Source: Branchiostoma lanceolatum
Taxonomy: Eukaryota; Chordata; Leptocardii; Amphioxiformes; Branchiostomatidae
DNA: 64,000 bases
Assembly (NCBI RefSeq): GCF_035083965.1
Contig: NC_089730.1
Location: forward strand, 14,429,242 to 14,493,241
Direction: 5' to 3'
In this document: piece by piece, positions 46,620 through 58,991 of the stretch
How the letters are laid out: each line of letters begins with the position of its first letter
Position numbering within the stretch: position 1 is the first letter of the stretch
Notes under the pieces: model-generated
Told to the model about the DNA's origin: nothing
What the model saw: only the letters and a program-made list of their open reading frames with translations
The model's database searches: none
Made by a program: the position numbers and the translations under genes

Positions 46620-46860
46620 GATCCAGAGGAATGAGAGCTTTCCTCTCCCAAGAGCCTTTATAAGCCTTTAGGACATGTCCCTGTGGCTCAAGCAGCGACA
46701 CAACCCCACTGCTTGGTCATCTATTTCAAATTCCGTGGATCCATGGGCTGGAGTTAAATCCTAGGAAATGCATTTACCATTAAAGATGGTGACATAAAAG
46801 CCAGCGGCCCTGTGTATGAGGGAACTTTAGGCCTAAAGTGGGGTTGGCGGAAAAACCTGT
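46620..46860 (+). mobile_element. Degenerate tRNA-derived SINE
   Basis: TGTCCCTGTGGCTCAAGCAG (A-box region) and GGCTGGAGTTAAATCCTAGG (B-box region) align with the SINE head at 38593. The body GACATAAAAGCCAGCGGCCC resembles the same family. It is diverged and lies between the two convergent genes. Confidence 0.45.
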
Positions 46861-48374
46861 CCAATCTGAAATGCGGAAACACAGAGAAAAACAGGCCAAA
46901 AACTATACCTCAATTTTTCAAGGAGGTAATTATGCAGCTATCAAATTAACGGAGTCCGACATAACTCAGGATGTGGTGTTACAGTTACAGTAGATCCATC
47001 GAATTACAGGAATACAACATAAACAAGAAACACATGTGCCACTAGGAAATGCATTGAATCACAAGTTTCTCTTTCCAACAATAAGTGTCAACATTATCTG
47101 CATAATTTTAGTGCTCGTTGAAATAAAAATTTTGTTGGCAGTACTTAATGAACAGTGTACAAGCGGTGGAAGTGTCCAGTGATCAGAACATCAAATAATT
47201 ATCATACTACATGATTGTACAATAAAACCTGGTCGAGCAACCACCAGCAGCTACAATTTTTCCTCAGTCCCCTGAGTGGTTGCTGAGGACAGGTTTGACC
47301 ATATTACGTGACATTTGTTAAACTTTGACCAAGAAACCGAAAAATCATATCGAAGTGGTGATTCTGTTTACATGTATGTCACACCAGGGCAGGGGTAACG
47401 TTCTATACAGATGTTCCAGATCTACTTTTATCACACACTTTTATAGAATATCTTGTGACAAAACATGTACAATGTATAATACTGTTAATAATCATATTGC
47501 AACAGCAAAATGTAGTATGGAAAAAGACCAAGTTAAAATCTGGATCAAAATCTATCAGTCATATATAAGGGCCCCTGAAATATTCTAGCAGTTCCTAACT
47601 TGTCCCATATATCATCAAATCCCACAGTCAAATTGAAAGCAGAAAAGTCTGGATCAATCCCCACTATACAGATCTGAAATAGGTTCAGTTTCTGTGCTTT
47701 CGGATAATATATCTAACTAAATAGCTACTGTCTATACAATGTACTTGATATACAACAATCATAGTAAAAGTCATATCAATATGGTAACACACAAACCAAT
47801 GTTTGACACCTTATGATTATTAGCAGCTTTTTGGCAGATAATTAAATAATTGCTTATCGGCCTAAATCTACAAATATTCATTGTACAATTATCATATTTG
47901 TTTATATACACAACACTATTGACAATAAAATACTGTGAGTTAAACAATGGCATCCATTTGAGCCTAATTTACAAAAGAGTTACATGTACTTTGCCTCACT
48001 TATTACCGGTATTGGCTATTTTAATTCTCAAATATCAGTTTCATATATAGCTATCAAGGCATTTGTACAGGTGCTTTTAATTAAGTAGTGGCATTAAGGT
48101 ATTACTGTACAATCCTGAATTTACATGCTGTGAATACTGCATCTTGTAATCTATAATGTTACAAATAGAATGATTAAGTATGCAGGAAAATGTCAGTATT
48201 ATGTCAACATCTAATCATCCTATGTGTTATGATGGCAACATATAGTGTTAATTAAAAGCTGAAGTCAATCAGTATCAAAAGATTTGACAGAATTAGATAA
48301 TACAACCACATCAAAAATGCTGTACAAGTAAAATTCTGCAACTAAATTGCTCCATTCCAACAGTGGTTTGACTC
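46861..48374. other. Intergenic spacer between convergent genes
   Basis: AT-rich with no supported gene. It holds a fragment (47220-47305: CTGGTCGAGCAACCACC ... CCCCTGAGTGGTTGCTGAGG) of the family seen at 39695 and 53380. Confidence 0.5.
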
Positions 48375-48439
48375 TTAACCTTCTCCCTGCTGCCTAGGAA
48401 TTGGGCGCAAAACGGCTACTTCAGTGTGCTAAAGGTTAA
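48375..48439. repeat. Intact 65-bp TTAA-ended short repeat
   Basis: It begins TTAACCTTCTCCCTGCTGCC and ends CAGTGTGCTAAAGGTTAA. It corresponds to the uninterrupted form of the repeat split by the foldback element at 31116-32763. Confidence 0.7.
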
Positions 48440-48491
48440 AGTTGGTCAACTTTCTACACACTCAGGATATTTACAGTAAGATAAGAGATAA

Positions 48492-48646
48492 TTTATTGAC
48501 CTGTCCATGACATTGTGACCTAGACTGCAGCAAATGGCCATCTTCCTTGTCAACATTAACAATTAGCCTTTAATAACAATATTTAAACAAAAGTGGGGCG
48601 TGCCATGTGAGGTGGTGGGTAGGGACAGGATGCCCCAAATCCACTG
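48492..48646 (-). other. Probable 3' UTR of the C1orf21 homologue
   Basis: Short stretch after the stop on the minus strand with AATAAA at 48497-48492. A longer 3' UTR cannot be excluded. Confidence 0.4.
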
Positions 48647-51600
48647 TCATCTTGCCTCCTCGTCATCTGTTATATAGTCTCTCCCCTGAAACAAAACAGT
48701 ACAGTACAGTTAGCTTAAGCCTCAAAACAGGTACTAGAAAAAAGCATATCCTTTTTATGACAGATGTAATGACATGTTAGTGACACTTTTTGTGGTGACA
48801 AATCAGTGACACAATGAATAGTGTCACTGATGAAAAGTAGTGGATGCTTCATGTACTTGAAACATCTGACCATTTCCAAAATGATATCCAGTGGCTTGAG
48901 TAACTCACTGAGCTATTCAGCGTATCCTATTACATGTATATCTGGATGTCTAACCTTCATTGATGTATACATATACATCTATTTATCTGTTTTTACATAC
49001 CTGGTCAATCTTTTGGTCCAAAAGTCTGAAGAACTCTTGTTGACTCTGAGATACATGCCTGAGAAGAAAATAGAAAGAAAAAACAATTAAGAAACAAAAG
49101 GCTACAAGAAATAGAGGAATAAAGAGGACATTTAAATCAAGGCCTTACAATCATCCCTCAACAGAAACTGTCTGCAACTCATGATCCACTGCTTACTGAG
49201 TCACATGTTCTATCTGCATAACGTGATGTCACAGAAGCAGTGGATTGCTCATTCCTTGACAAAGACTTGAGTTAGACAGTCAAAAATTTGGGTAAGCCCA
49301 ATTTTTGTATCGGAAATTTCAGTCTAACTTTGCTTCAGAACAATTTCTACCAACACCAACTTTAAAGCACAGGCTTAGACATGGAATAAGGTACCGTATT
49401 ATTGGCTCCACCCCCAAGGCTTTGCCAAAAATGACAAGTGTAATTTTAGAGCCTCATGACGTGTCTATGAGAGTTTGTTTCATAATCTAAATTTCAAGTT
49501 TAAACCACAGAAAAATAATTAAGAACGGTAAGACCACACTGGATTTTCCACATTGCATCATTCCTTCAAGTTGGTGGCTAAAATACTCCAGGAGCCTAGC
49601 AATGTAGGATCAATTAGAATCATTTAGCAAACTTTGCTCTAATAGCAGTCTACAATTGGCATGTTTAATGCAAATACACAAATCAAACTGTCTCTTAGCT
49701 TTCAAGAGGTATATACATGTACATATGGCATCAGATAGGAGAAAGGAGAGAGGTACAAGGTACATTAACTTTGCCTTACCCGTTTTTCAAGCTTCTCAGA
49801 TAGACATGTATAAAGGAATGAACAAAATTAAAGAGATGCGTTAAAGGGATTATTAAGTAGCAAAAATGGAAAATGCGAGTTTCATACATTCATTAGGAAA
49901 TGTAGTTGAAACTAAGTCTACATCACATAGCATTATCATCATATACAATTATTATCATTTTAATAATGATAATAAAAAAACTTACGGTGGAGGTCTGTTA
50001 AGGGGCTTTGGTGGCTCATACTTGTCCTCCACGATCGTTTTTAACTGTGAAACAAAAAAACATGACAGGTTACTTCTCTTTAAAGGTGCCCTAAGCGATT
50101 TCAGGGGGTAAAACTTGAAATATTCTGGGGAAAACAATTCTGTTTTGTGAGGTTGAAACTGACATTTGCTTCCCCATTTTAGCACATCTGCATCATTATT
50201 TCAGACTTTGGGCGTTTAAAGATAGCACAGAAGCAAGCCACAAAAGGAGTATTTTATTTATTGGGTCCCCCCAAAAATCAGCCCAGAATCCAGCCGTAAC
50301 GGTTTCCTGTCGACAATTTTCGGTAACTTCCGGCCGCGTGACGTCACAATGCCCAAGGACATTGAGCCATGACCACGTGATCATTTCTTCGGATGCATTC
50401 GGGACTTATCGGTCAGAATCGTGCGTGTTCGGAAGATTTGAAATGATGGCTGGCCTCCAAGTGCTCAGATTTTCAATGAGTTACCACCACACAACGACAT
50501 CACATTTTTGCTCCATGGTGGTCGATATGTGATGGTATAGTGTTATCTAAACTTACTATGGACAGAAATCAGAAAAGAATTGATTTTGAATATATGACTT
50601 TCAGCGCCCTAATATTGCTTAGGTTGCCTTTAAAATGATACCCCTTTAGTACTAAATCATGCATCTGTCGGATGAGCATCATGGCTGATTGTGTTAATGT
50701 GAAAAAGTGATCTCAGACCAGTTTAGCTCAATGAACTCAATGAACACTGGAGCTAATCTAGATCTCCCACTGGTCTTGACAGATGCTATGTACAATTTAT
50801 GTACATAACACATTCATAGTACCAAGGAAATTCCCATTATAGCAGCAAGTACCAAGAACAGTGGCCCACGGCTTAACATCCCATCCTAAGGACTGCAACC
50901 ATTTCATGGTGGCGTGCAAGTTGGGTGAGCGACAACATCCGGGATTCGAACTCAAGACCTCTTTGTCCAGAGGTGGGGTCACTATATTAAACCACTGAAC
51001 TAAGCACGCTACTATTGTGTTGCTGGGAAAAGTGCGACTGACCGTTCCTGCATCCTCCTCTCCATTCACATGTCTGCCCCGGTCAGACACCTCCTGGTTA
51101 TTCTCCTCATCTGCATCCTCACTCTCTCTGACATCTGTGTTAGAAAACATAAAGAATAAGATTTCAAAGCTGGAAGTTCCACTGCAGTACCGTAAGAAGT
51201 TGCCAGGGGGCCCAAAAGAACATATCTGTCCTTGGTGCTGAACACCATCCAAACACAGGCAAACATATCAGTCCTTGATGCTGAACATCATCCACATACA
51301 GGCATACACACCTCTCATTGGCACTGAACACCATTCACACACAGATAAACACATATGTCCTTGGTGCTGTACACCATTCACACACAGTTGAAATGTGTCT
51401 TTGGTGCTGAATGCCATCTATGCATGCACATACAACACGAACACACTCACAAGCAAACACATACACACAAACATACATTCCAAAACACAGTTGACAAAAT
51501 AGACATGTCTGTCCTTGGTGCTGAACAACATCCATGCAACACAGACACGCAAGCCAACCACACAGTCACACACATGCATGCACACACATGTACACACACA

Positions 51601-51988
51601 CATACACGCATTGATACACACTCCTGTTTCTGGTGCTGAACACTACCCACTCACATGTAAAGTAACTGTCCTTGGTGCTGAACACCATCCACACTCAAAC
51701 ATGCACACAATTACACAAGCACATAGAATACACATGCAAATCTTTTATGAATCCTCATATCTTTATTTTTATATAAAAGTAAATAAATGACAAATAGAAA
51801 ACATTTGGATCAAATTTTGATGGGGACTACTCCTTTTTCTGTTTCAGCTTTACAGAGATAGAGGAAAACAAAGCCTGACGGGTATACTGACCTGGCTGCT
51901 TGGTGGAGCTGGTGGTGTGTGTTAGGACTGGACTGTCTTTCTCTGGCGGGAGGGGGGCAGGGATCTGCTTGGCACTGGAACACCCCAT
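48647..51988 (-). CDS. C1orf21: C1orf21-family N-myristoylated small protein
   Basis: Five coding exons on the minus strand: 51988-51892, 51134-51043, 50044-49986, 49058-49001, 48685-48647. All junctions are GT-AG and the phase is continuous, giving 345 nt and 114 residues; human C1orf21 is about 121. The protein starts MGCSSAK: Gly2 and Cys3 fit co-translational N-myristoylation plus palmitoylation, so it is probably anchored to the inner face of membranes. The C-terminal part HVSQSQQEFFRLLDQKID, followed by QGRDYITDDEEAR, matches the conserved end of human C1orf21 as I recall it. The middle (SEDADEENNQE and neighbours) is acidic and variable. Family function is unknown. The second exon opens at 51995 after an acceptor, so the 5' UTR is spliced from an upstream exon. 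The gene converges with the TBC gene. Confidence 0.88.
48885..48972. repeat. Dispersed repeat fragment (CTGGATGTCTAACCTTCAT family)
   Basis: CCAGTGGCTTGAGTAACTCA followed by TATCTGGATGTCTAACCTTC matches the fragments at 29540-29600 and 36690-36785. It lies in the last intron of the C1orf21 homologue, about 30 bases from its exon 4. Confidence 0.5.
50079..50634. mobile_element. 556-bp MITE next to C1orf21 exon 3
   Basis: The left end TTTAAAGGTGCCCTAAGCGA and the complement of the right end (TTTAAAGGCAACCTAAGCAA) match and continue as inverted repeats around AGGG. It begins 35 bases upstream (in transcript sense) of the exon 50044-49986 acceptor. Inside lie GTGACGTCAC near 50338 and CACGTG near 50374. 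Confidence 0.65.
50860..51010 (-). mobile_element. tRNA-derived SINE on the minus strand
   Basis: Read on the minus strand, the A-box-like TAGTTCAGTGGTTT is followed about 40 bases later by a B-box GAGTTCGAATCC. It lies in the intron next to C1orf21 exon 2; the head end is about 35 bases from that exon's donor. Confidence 0.6.
51220..51700. repeat. Minisatellite with unit TGTCCTTGGTGCTGAACACC
   Basis: Diverged copies of GTCCTTGGTGCTGAACACCA, each followed by an A/C-rich run (CACACACAGGCAAACATA-like), recur at about 51228, 51270, 51316, 51357, 51399, 51510, 51630 and 51669. The middle is expanded by simple (CA)n-like sequence. It lies in the first coding intron of the C1orf21 homologue. Confidence 0.75.
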
Positions 51989-53379
51989 GTCCTATCTGTC
52001 AACACAATGGTCAGAAGTTAAGAGATTTGGTTGACCAAGACACAACATCATCAACACACACCAAAGACATATAACACCCATGTCCTATTTGTCAGCACAA
52101 TGGTCAGAGGTTAGAAATTCAGTTGATCAGAAAACTGATATCTTATTCTATCCTTTCAATGCCCCATTCTGATTTTTTTGTAAAAAAACAGAAACGAAAA
52201 AAAAAAAAATGGCAACTGCAAGAATCAACACACAAGTCTTTGATATCTTACCTGCTGAGATGTCTGATTGTTTGTAACAGTCCTATGTAGGGCATCTATA
52301 TCAACACATCTGACCAAGGACAAAATGATACTTGAATGCCTGGGGTTTCTGGCCGAGGAATATCCGTATTAACTAGGACATCGCAAGGGACACAACAATA
52401 GAACTGAAAGTTGCCAAGGATTTCAAGCCTAGAATATCCACATCCATTCACACAATCGTTCCCACCACAATAAGAAAATCTGACATGAAGTTAACAATTA
52501 TACCCTGAGCTTTGTGTCGAAAACACGAAATCTAGGACACAGACAATCATGGTAAAAATGGAACAGTCTCTAAACCTCCTACGTTGCTAAGAGCTTTGGA
52601 TGAGTGCATCTATGTCTGGTATCTAGGAGATCAGTTATTGGACAATTAGAAGATGAGGGACAAGAACACAGATTGTGATTGCACAACCAAGGATGTCAGG
52701 TCTAGAGCTCCCTTGGTGCTCAAATCTGATTATGATAAGTTAAGAAATATCGTTAATGCTTTTTAATACATAAATTCAACGACTGGCCTATCACACTTAT
52801 GCTGATTTACAGTGATCCTATCACAACTTAATTATGTTACTTATTAAAACTGCTGACTACACTAGGATTAACATTTAAGGTACACTAGAAGAGGAACATT
52901 TGGGATACACTAGGAACATTTGGGATACACTTGAGGAAGGGATAAAACATTTGGGACACAATTTACAACATATAAACATCTTACAGTAAAAAGGCCTGTA
53001 GGTCACCTGGCTGCAGTTACTACATGTATATAAGCTGAGCTTTACCTTTCCCCAGACAACAATGCCAGTTCCTAAGGAGATATCCCCATTTCCTGGCTGA
53101 AAACCCCCAGCCTGGCCTGATACGTATTTGCTGTATGTATATTCTGTATACCATAGTCATAGCACGAAAGGTGATCACTACAGCAACTAACGCCTGATTA
53201 TCCATCTGTGGGCTTTAGTGACTACTGGTACTTACCACATAATTCTGTGTTGCTTGCTGCACTTACATGTAGTATAACGTTACATGTAGTTAATGGATAA
53301 AAGGTGAAGGTTTGCATGGATGATTCTCTCCCTCACTCTCCGTTTTATCGTCTGTTTAACATGATATACAAACCTGTAC

Positions 53380-53535
53380 CAGTGACCACCTCTACATAGG
53401 GATCAGCTGGCCAACATGACCACTTTTTGGTGGTCCCTGATATAATTTTCATTGTTAGATTTTCAATGATACATTCATTAAGAATCCTGTCTATAGTGAC
53501 CACTTGTCCACATAGACCAGATTGACTGTATCCAT
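53380..53535. repeat. Second copy of the dispersed repeat at 39695
   Basis: GTGGTCCCTGATATAATTTT, CATTAAGAATCCTGTCTATA and GTGACCACTTGTCCA are shared with the copy at 39695-39855, in the same orientation, ending in GATTGACTGTA. Confidence 0.6.
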
Positions 53536-56500
53536 CTAACATTTCATGTATATGTATGTAACACGACATGTATATGCAGGATGCTTCAAGCACAAAGTGC
53601 ATCTAAAAAGAAGTTTGTCACAACAAGCATTTAGAAGACAATGGCATGGTTCTAAGCATGATCATATGTACATTTATATCATACCCAGGCTGCAATAACC
53701 TTCAATACGGGTGTTCAGACCGGTCCGTGCTTTATGGTAGGCCTGGGCTTCCCTAGTTAGATTCGAACAGCTTGAACTCGCTTTGATTGCGCTGGTCGCG
53801 CCGTTGTTGAATATTCAAATACCGGATTCAGATGTTGGAATCGATTTTTGTCACAAGTTTTTTGTTTGAAGCCACAAAACTCTCTCAAGTCTCAACTTCT
53901 GCCGCATTTCGCATTGAAATGTATGTTTTTTCGTTTGGGTATGACATGTATGAAAATACAACATGGTGTATACCGCATCACCCTCGGTCCCAGCCCTGAA
54001 GGTCCAGACTTTACAAACTACAGAAACATGTATGATTGTGTACATACCTACAGTACAGAGCGTTGTATTCCAGGGGAAACCACCTCCACTGTTACCTCCT
54101 CCTATTACACACTTCTAAAACCTACGACAGGGTCCTTCTACCTCACACGTTTCAATGACATGAGATCAAGAGAACCCTCCTTGTGCGAGTAGTGTCCACT
54201 AATCTGATCAAAGGGGCAGAGATGAATCCATGGCAGATTGAGTTCAAACAGTGATTAATCGTCAGATATAGGGTGCATGGTTGGCCACAGTGGAATTGCC
54301 TCGTGGATACTCTAATATATCAGTTCTTGTGTTAGTAATCCCCTGTGGTAGTCTGGGGCACCAATTCATCTCAGCAATTTGCAGCGATGACAACAAGTAC
54401 AAGACTTAGTACCATGATGATGCAATGATGACACACTCACCTCTAGCTGGACATTAACAAAAAATTCATTATCTAACTTTAAGAATAGTGAATAGTTAAC
54501 GTTCTATCATCGCCGCTTTGGGACTTCATAAAATGCATTCATTTACAACTGTTACAATTAAGTACAGAGCTGTGAAGAAACTGGTAGCATGAATTGGAAT
54601 GTTAGAGACGGTTTCAATAACAAATTTCTAACCAGTCCAAAATTTCAGACTATAATTAGGGTTTATATTCTACTTTATTCTATGGCTCTTAAACTTTAGT
54701 AAGTGAATTATACTGTTACTGTTAAGGAAAAACAGAGCCCTGAAGAAATGACTGTATCACATGTATGAGACAATGAAAATAAATAATTTTCTAGTCAATT
54801 CAGATTTTCTAAGTCATTAGGAACTGGAATACTAATATAGTATGTCCTTCCTGTAATATTCGCTTAAAGGTTCCTAGCAACACCAAGAGCAACAAAAACA
54901 AATTTCCACTGTCCGGTCAAGAGTTCGTAATATTATTATATGATTACACTATCTAATGACCTAGCAATTAGTAAATCTATTGTCTAATGACCTTTATGAC
55001 AAATAAGAGATGATTGGACATAAAGGGCATGGGGCAACAGTTACAGTTTGTAAGAGCAACTGTCAGCAAATATGACAAATAGTGATATATCATAGGGTGT
55101 AGTTCTGACATCCTCAGATGTACATGTAACGTTAGATATTTTTTCAAAAACTTCTAAGTCTTAAAACATTTGTAGAGTCTAACATTGAATGGCTTATGAT
55201 AAGAAGTTTTGTCATAAAAGATACATTGTACAACATGTAAAGCCATCAATCTAGACACTGTATAATCAGAATTATCATATTCGTGCAAAGGGCCAGCACC
55301 AGTGCTGAGCATATTATTGCAGGGTAATATCATAACATCATGGCTATTTAACCAATTGAATTACTAACTGCTTACAGGTGATGGCCCCTTTCTCTGACTA
55401 ATAGACGTAGTTTTGTTCATCGCTTTGCATAAATCCCACATACCTAATTCTACAGTAATACATATTAACTTGTTATTGAGACTTGAAAGTAAGGCATTGG
55501 AATCAGGAGCAAGTTTGATTTAAAGAAAAAAAAATTCAACAGATTCTAAATCAGACTAGTACGAATAAACTCAGGTATTGATTTTTAACTATATCTGGCT
55601 AACTGCATGTACATGTAAGCATTTCCGAGAAAGGCACAATACATTTGGCAGACTCAGAACAAACAATAATATTTGCCATCCTGATTTACAATACAGTAAA
55701 CCTCATATAACCATGTCAGACTCTGTAAATCATTTAGCACTTCAAAAGATGTGGAACCAACGAATACAACACTAATTACTCCTCAGGAGTTTGGATTTGA
55801 AAACAACTGAAAAACTGGGCTAAGAAAAGTAGATCTGAAGTGCATACAGACACTGATTGACAGAAGTACATGTACTGACCTCCATGTATAAGTTTTCCTT
55901 CCTTATGTTGTTGCCTAATACGTACACAACGTAAAGAACCCAACACACTTATACTATTATAGAACAGTTGGGTGGTACAGTGTGCTTGCTGACTGAAAAT
56001 AAGAGCTACAGAAACGTCACACTGCCATACCACAATAGCCACATGAAAAAGAATAATACTTCAGCTCATTTGAGGATGACTACATGACTGTGTACCTTAC
56101 CTCACCTAGCTAATCATTCTTCAATAGATAGCTTACAAATATTCAGCATTTGGTTGTTACTTATAAGACGTACAAATGTATAAGACTGGGTCCAGCTGTT
56201 GGGCCTGGATTAATGCTTTTATTACTGACATTTACTGGGAGACAACTGCTGATCTGTTAACTATCTTCTGCTTTCAGTTGTTAGTAATACAATTTGAGCA
56301 GCTGTTACAGACATGTGTTGCTACCCTTGACTTTTGCTAAACCATACATGCCATGATTGTCTGTATTATCTATTTTGTAGATAAGGCCTCTCCAGTACAA
56401 TTTGATGGAGAATATTCAAGTTCGTCTCAGCCAATTTTTTTTTCATCTCCACTTTTTGGTGTGGCCTAACTGCAATAGTTATTACTAATCCTTAAAACTG

Positions 56501-56865
56501 AGATGTTAAACTTCTCTGCTATGAAGTCATGTATATGTCATGCAATACCAGGTAATTTCACCAAGCTAACAGACAGTACATGACACTATAAGATGTATAA
56601 TACAAAGTGAGTGTGTATGGTTGGCTTGAGGTTGCCCACTACTTTGCACTTTGCCTATGTATAATACAAAGTGCTAATTCTTCTAAACATTGGTCCAAAA
56701 TCTATGAAAAGATAATACAGCGCCTTTCTAGAGAGAGTTTTGCACATCATTTGATACTTTTAAATACCAATACAGCCTAAGTACCTACATTCTGAACTTG
56801 ATGAATTGTTTTCCCATTGTCTTTCATTTGGTTTCCAATGACGTAAATGCCAGCATATATCAACG

Positions 56866-57428
56866 GTGGCACTGCACATTACACATGAACAAAGGCTGCC
56901 TCTCAACTTTCAACAAGGTTATAAATACATGTATTCAGCTGCGTTCTTCCACCCATGGCCTTTAAGTAAATGTATGCCCAGGGTGTCAAAGTCTTCTTAC
57001 GTCAACGATGAAAATAGATGCGTCTTCTTCAATGAGGCAGAGAAGACTTATCAGTCCTCAGTGACGTCAATAATTCCCTGTTTGTGTATGGGGCAACAGA
57101 AACAAAAGCTCTGCCGTCCTTTCAATGCCGTTTCCCATGTGGTCAGGCGTAAGAGCAAAGCAGATTTTACTTCCTTGACATTCATCACGAGTTCTGAACA
57201 TAAAGGAGCTTCTTCTTCCTGCATGCAGGCAATACTTAAGATTTGGTGGTAATAATAGACATCATTATGAGAGTTCGGATCCATGCCAAGAAACTGCCCA
57301 GTGTTCTTTAAGTCAACAGCAAACATGTTACACCTGTTCCCTATAGCCTTACAATGCATACCTATTACTCCAGCGGCTATCAAGTCATGATACATTGTAC
57401 CTTTCAAGTTAAAAGCGGCACACAACAA
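56866..57428. other. Overlapping antisense open frames of unknown status
   Basis: A plus frame (56866-57252, 128 codons) and a minus frame (57428-57052, extendable upstream to about 57470) overlap. The minus translation begins with a hydrophobic run (WLLQLTFLLCAAF) and contains motif-like text (GNRCNMFAVDLKNTGQFLGM), but there is no recognised domain and no ATG upstream in frame. It could be an exon of an unseen gene or a transposon relic. Confidence 0.15.
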
Positions 57429-57579
57429 AAATGTGAGCTGCAGTAGCCATTCCCTTGATGAAAAGTGATTTCTTTGTGTCTGTGATATCTAAGGAAGTTG
57501 TCTTCACCTTGGGGATATATTAAATATAATCACGTTATGACTGTTCCTACGAGACCAAGAGGGGTAGGGAGTGAGTTTT

Positions 57580-58480
57580 TATCTTCACCGAGTACTTGTA
57601 CTCGGAGAAGATTATGTTTTCAGTTGAAAAAACTGTTGGGTGGGTCTGAATGTATGTCAGGGGTATAACTCAAGAAAGCTTCAATGAATCTTTATGATTT
57701 TTGGTAGGTGTGTAGTGGTTGTACAAAGGAAGGTCAAGTCCGAAAATGGTTCACCTTGCGTTTGTCAACAGTACTGCAGCGGACTTTGCATTTTTGTGTG
57801 TTTGTATGTAGGCAAAAAAAGTGACGGAAACGTTGATGGATCTTCATGATTTTTTGCAGGTGTGTAGATGTTGTGAAAACGGAGGTCAAGTTCAAAAATG
57901 GTTCCCCTGGTGTTTTCCGTCGGTACTGCAGCGGGCTTTGTGTGGATGTGTATTTGTATGTCGCCAGCATAACTCGAGAAGCTGTTGATGGATCTGTATG
58001 ATATTTAGTGGATGGGTAGGGTTTACAGAAAGGAAGGTCAAGTTCGATAATGGGCCTTCTAGCGGGTACCTAAGGTACTGCAGCGGAGCTTCAAAATTTA
58101 GGGGCATATTTTCTGAAAGTGCTATGGTCATGATTTTTGTGTGGTAGATAGTTCATGCCACATAAAGTAAGTTCTGTAAATTTGGGCTCCCTAGCGGCTT
58201 GTTAAGAACTGCAGTGGGTGTTTTTGTTTTGACATTCGGACATGAATAACGTGAGAAGGGGTCGACAGATCGTCGTGATGTTTGGTATGTAGAGAGCTCA
58301 GATGGTGCTTTACATAATCAATGACTAATTATGCAAATCAGGAGCTAATTTGCATAATTAGTAAGGAAAGTTTTTTAACCCACTGCATTTCATGAGACAT
58401 GGGACAGTGTCAGGTCACAGATGGTCTTGCATAAACGTACATGTAGGTCAAATAAATAAACTATTCTCCAAGCAGAGGTG
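57580..58480. repeat. Repeat-rich block with tandem diverged units
   Basis: Four diverged units of about 110-190 bases recur. Each has a line like AACTCAAGAAAGCTTCAATG then TCTTTATGATTTTTGG, GTGTGTAG and AAGGAAGGTCAAGTCCGAAA, then a CTGCAGCGG box. The block opens with a palindrome around GAGTACTTGTACTC. It is followed by TAATTATGCAAATCAGG and its inverse. Probably a decayed non-autonomous transposon. Confidence 0.55.
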
Positions 58481-58991
58481 TGGGTCCTGCTGGTTTTTAA
58501 CGCGTTCAGTTTAGGCATTTTTGTTCAACACGGTTGGTGACATAACGAAAAGGGGACAAAATAGAAAGCCTGACAAAAACACCTAAAACACGTCAAAAAC
58601 CAGCCAGACCCACTCTTCTGCTTGGAGAATACACTGCACCAAAACTGCACCACTGCTAGGTGCGGAAAAGTCACATGTACATGTTAATGTGTATGATATG
58701 GAATAAAGATTTATTCTATTCATAATCATATATATTGACTTTACCATTTCATCATCACTTTCAACTTACAACACTGCAATATCGAACCTTTGTGGTCCAT
58801 ATAATATCAACATACTCATATTTTTTCATGACCAGTTATAACATATATCAGCACACTCTACACATATACTAGTCCTGTACCACCAAATGATTTTAACCCT
58901 ATCTAGACTATACTCATTCGCCCCATCATAACGTCCAAATGGAATGGTGCATGATCAAATTTGTAGGGGGTGATAAGCATATAAATATTAA

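Noticed and set aside
51355..51790. His/Thr-rich and Cys/Val-rich frames on both strands
   Set aside because: They come from CA-rich minisatellite sequence in an intron.
53848..54192. 114-codon plus-strand frame
   Set aside because: No domain, no convincing splice context; it lies in the large C1orf21-homologue intron and overlaps an antisense frame.
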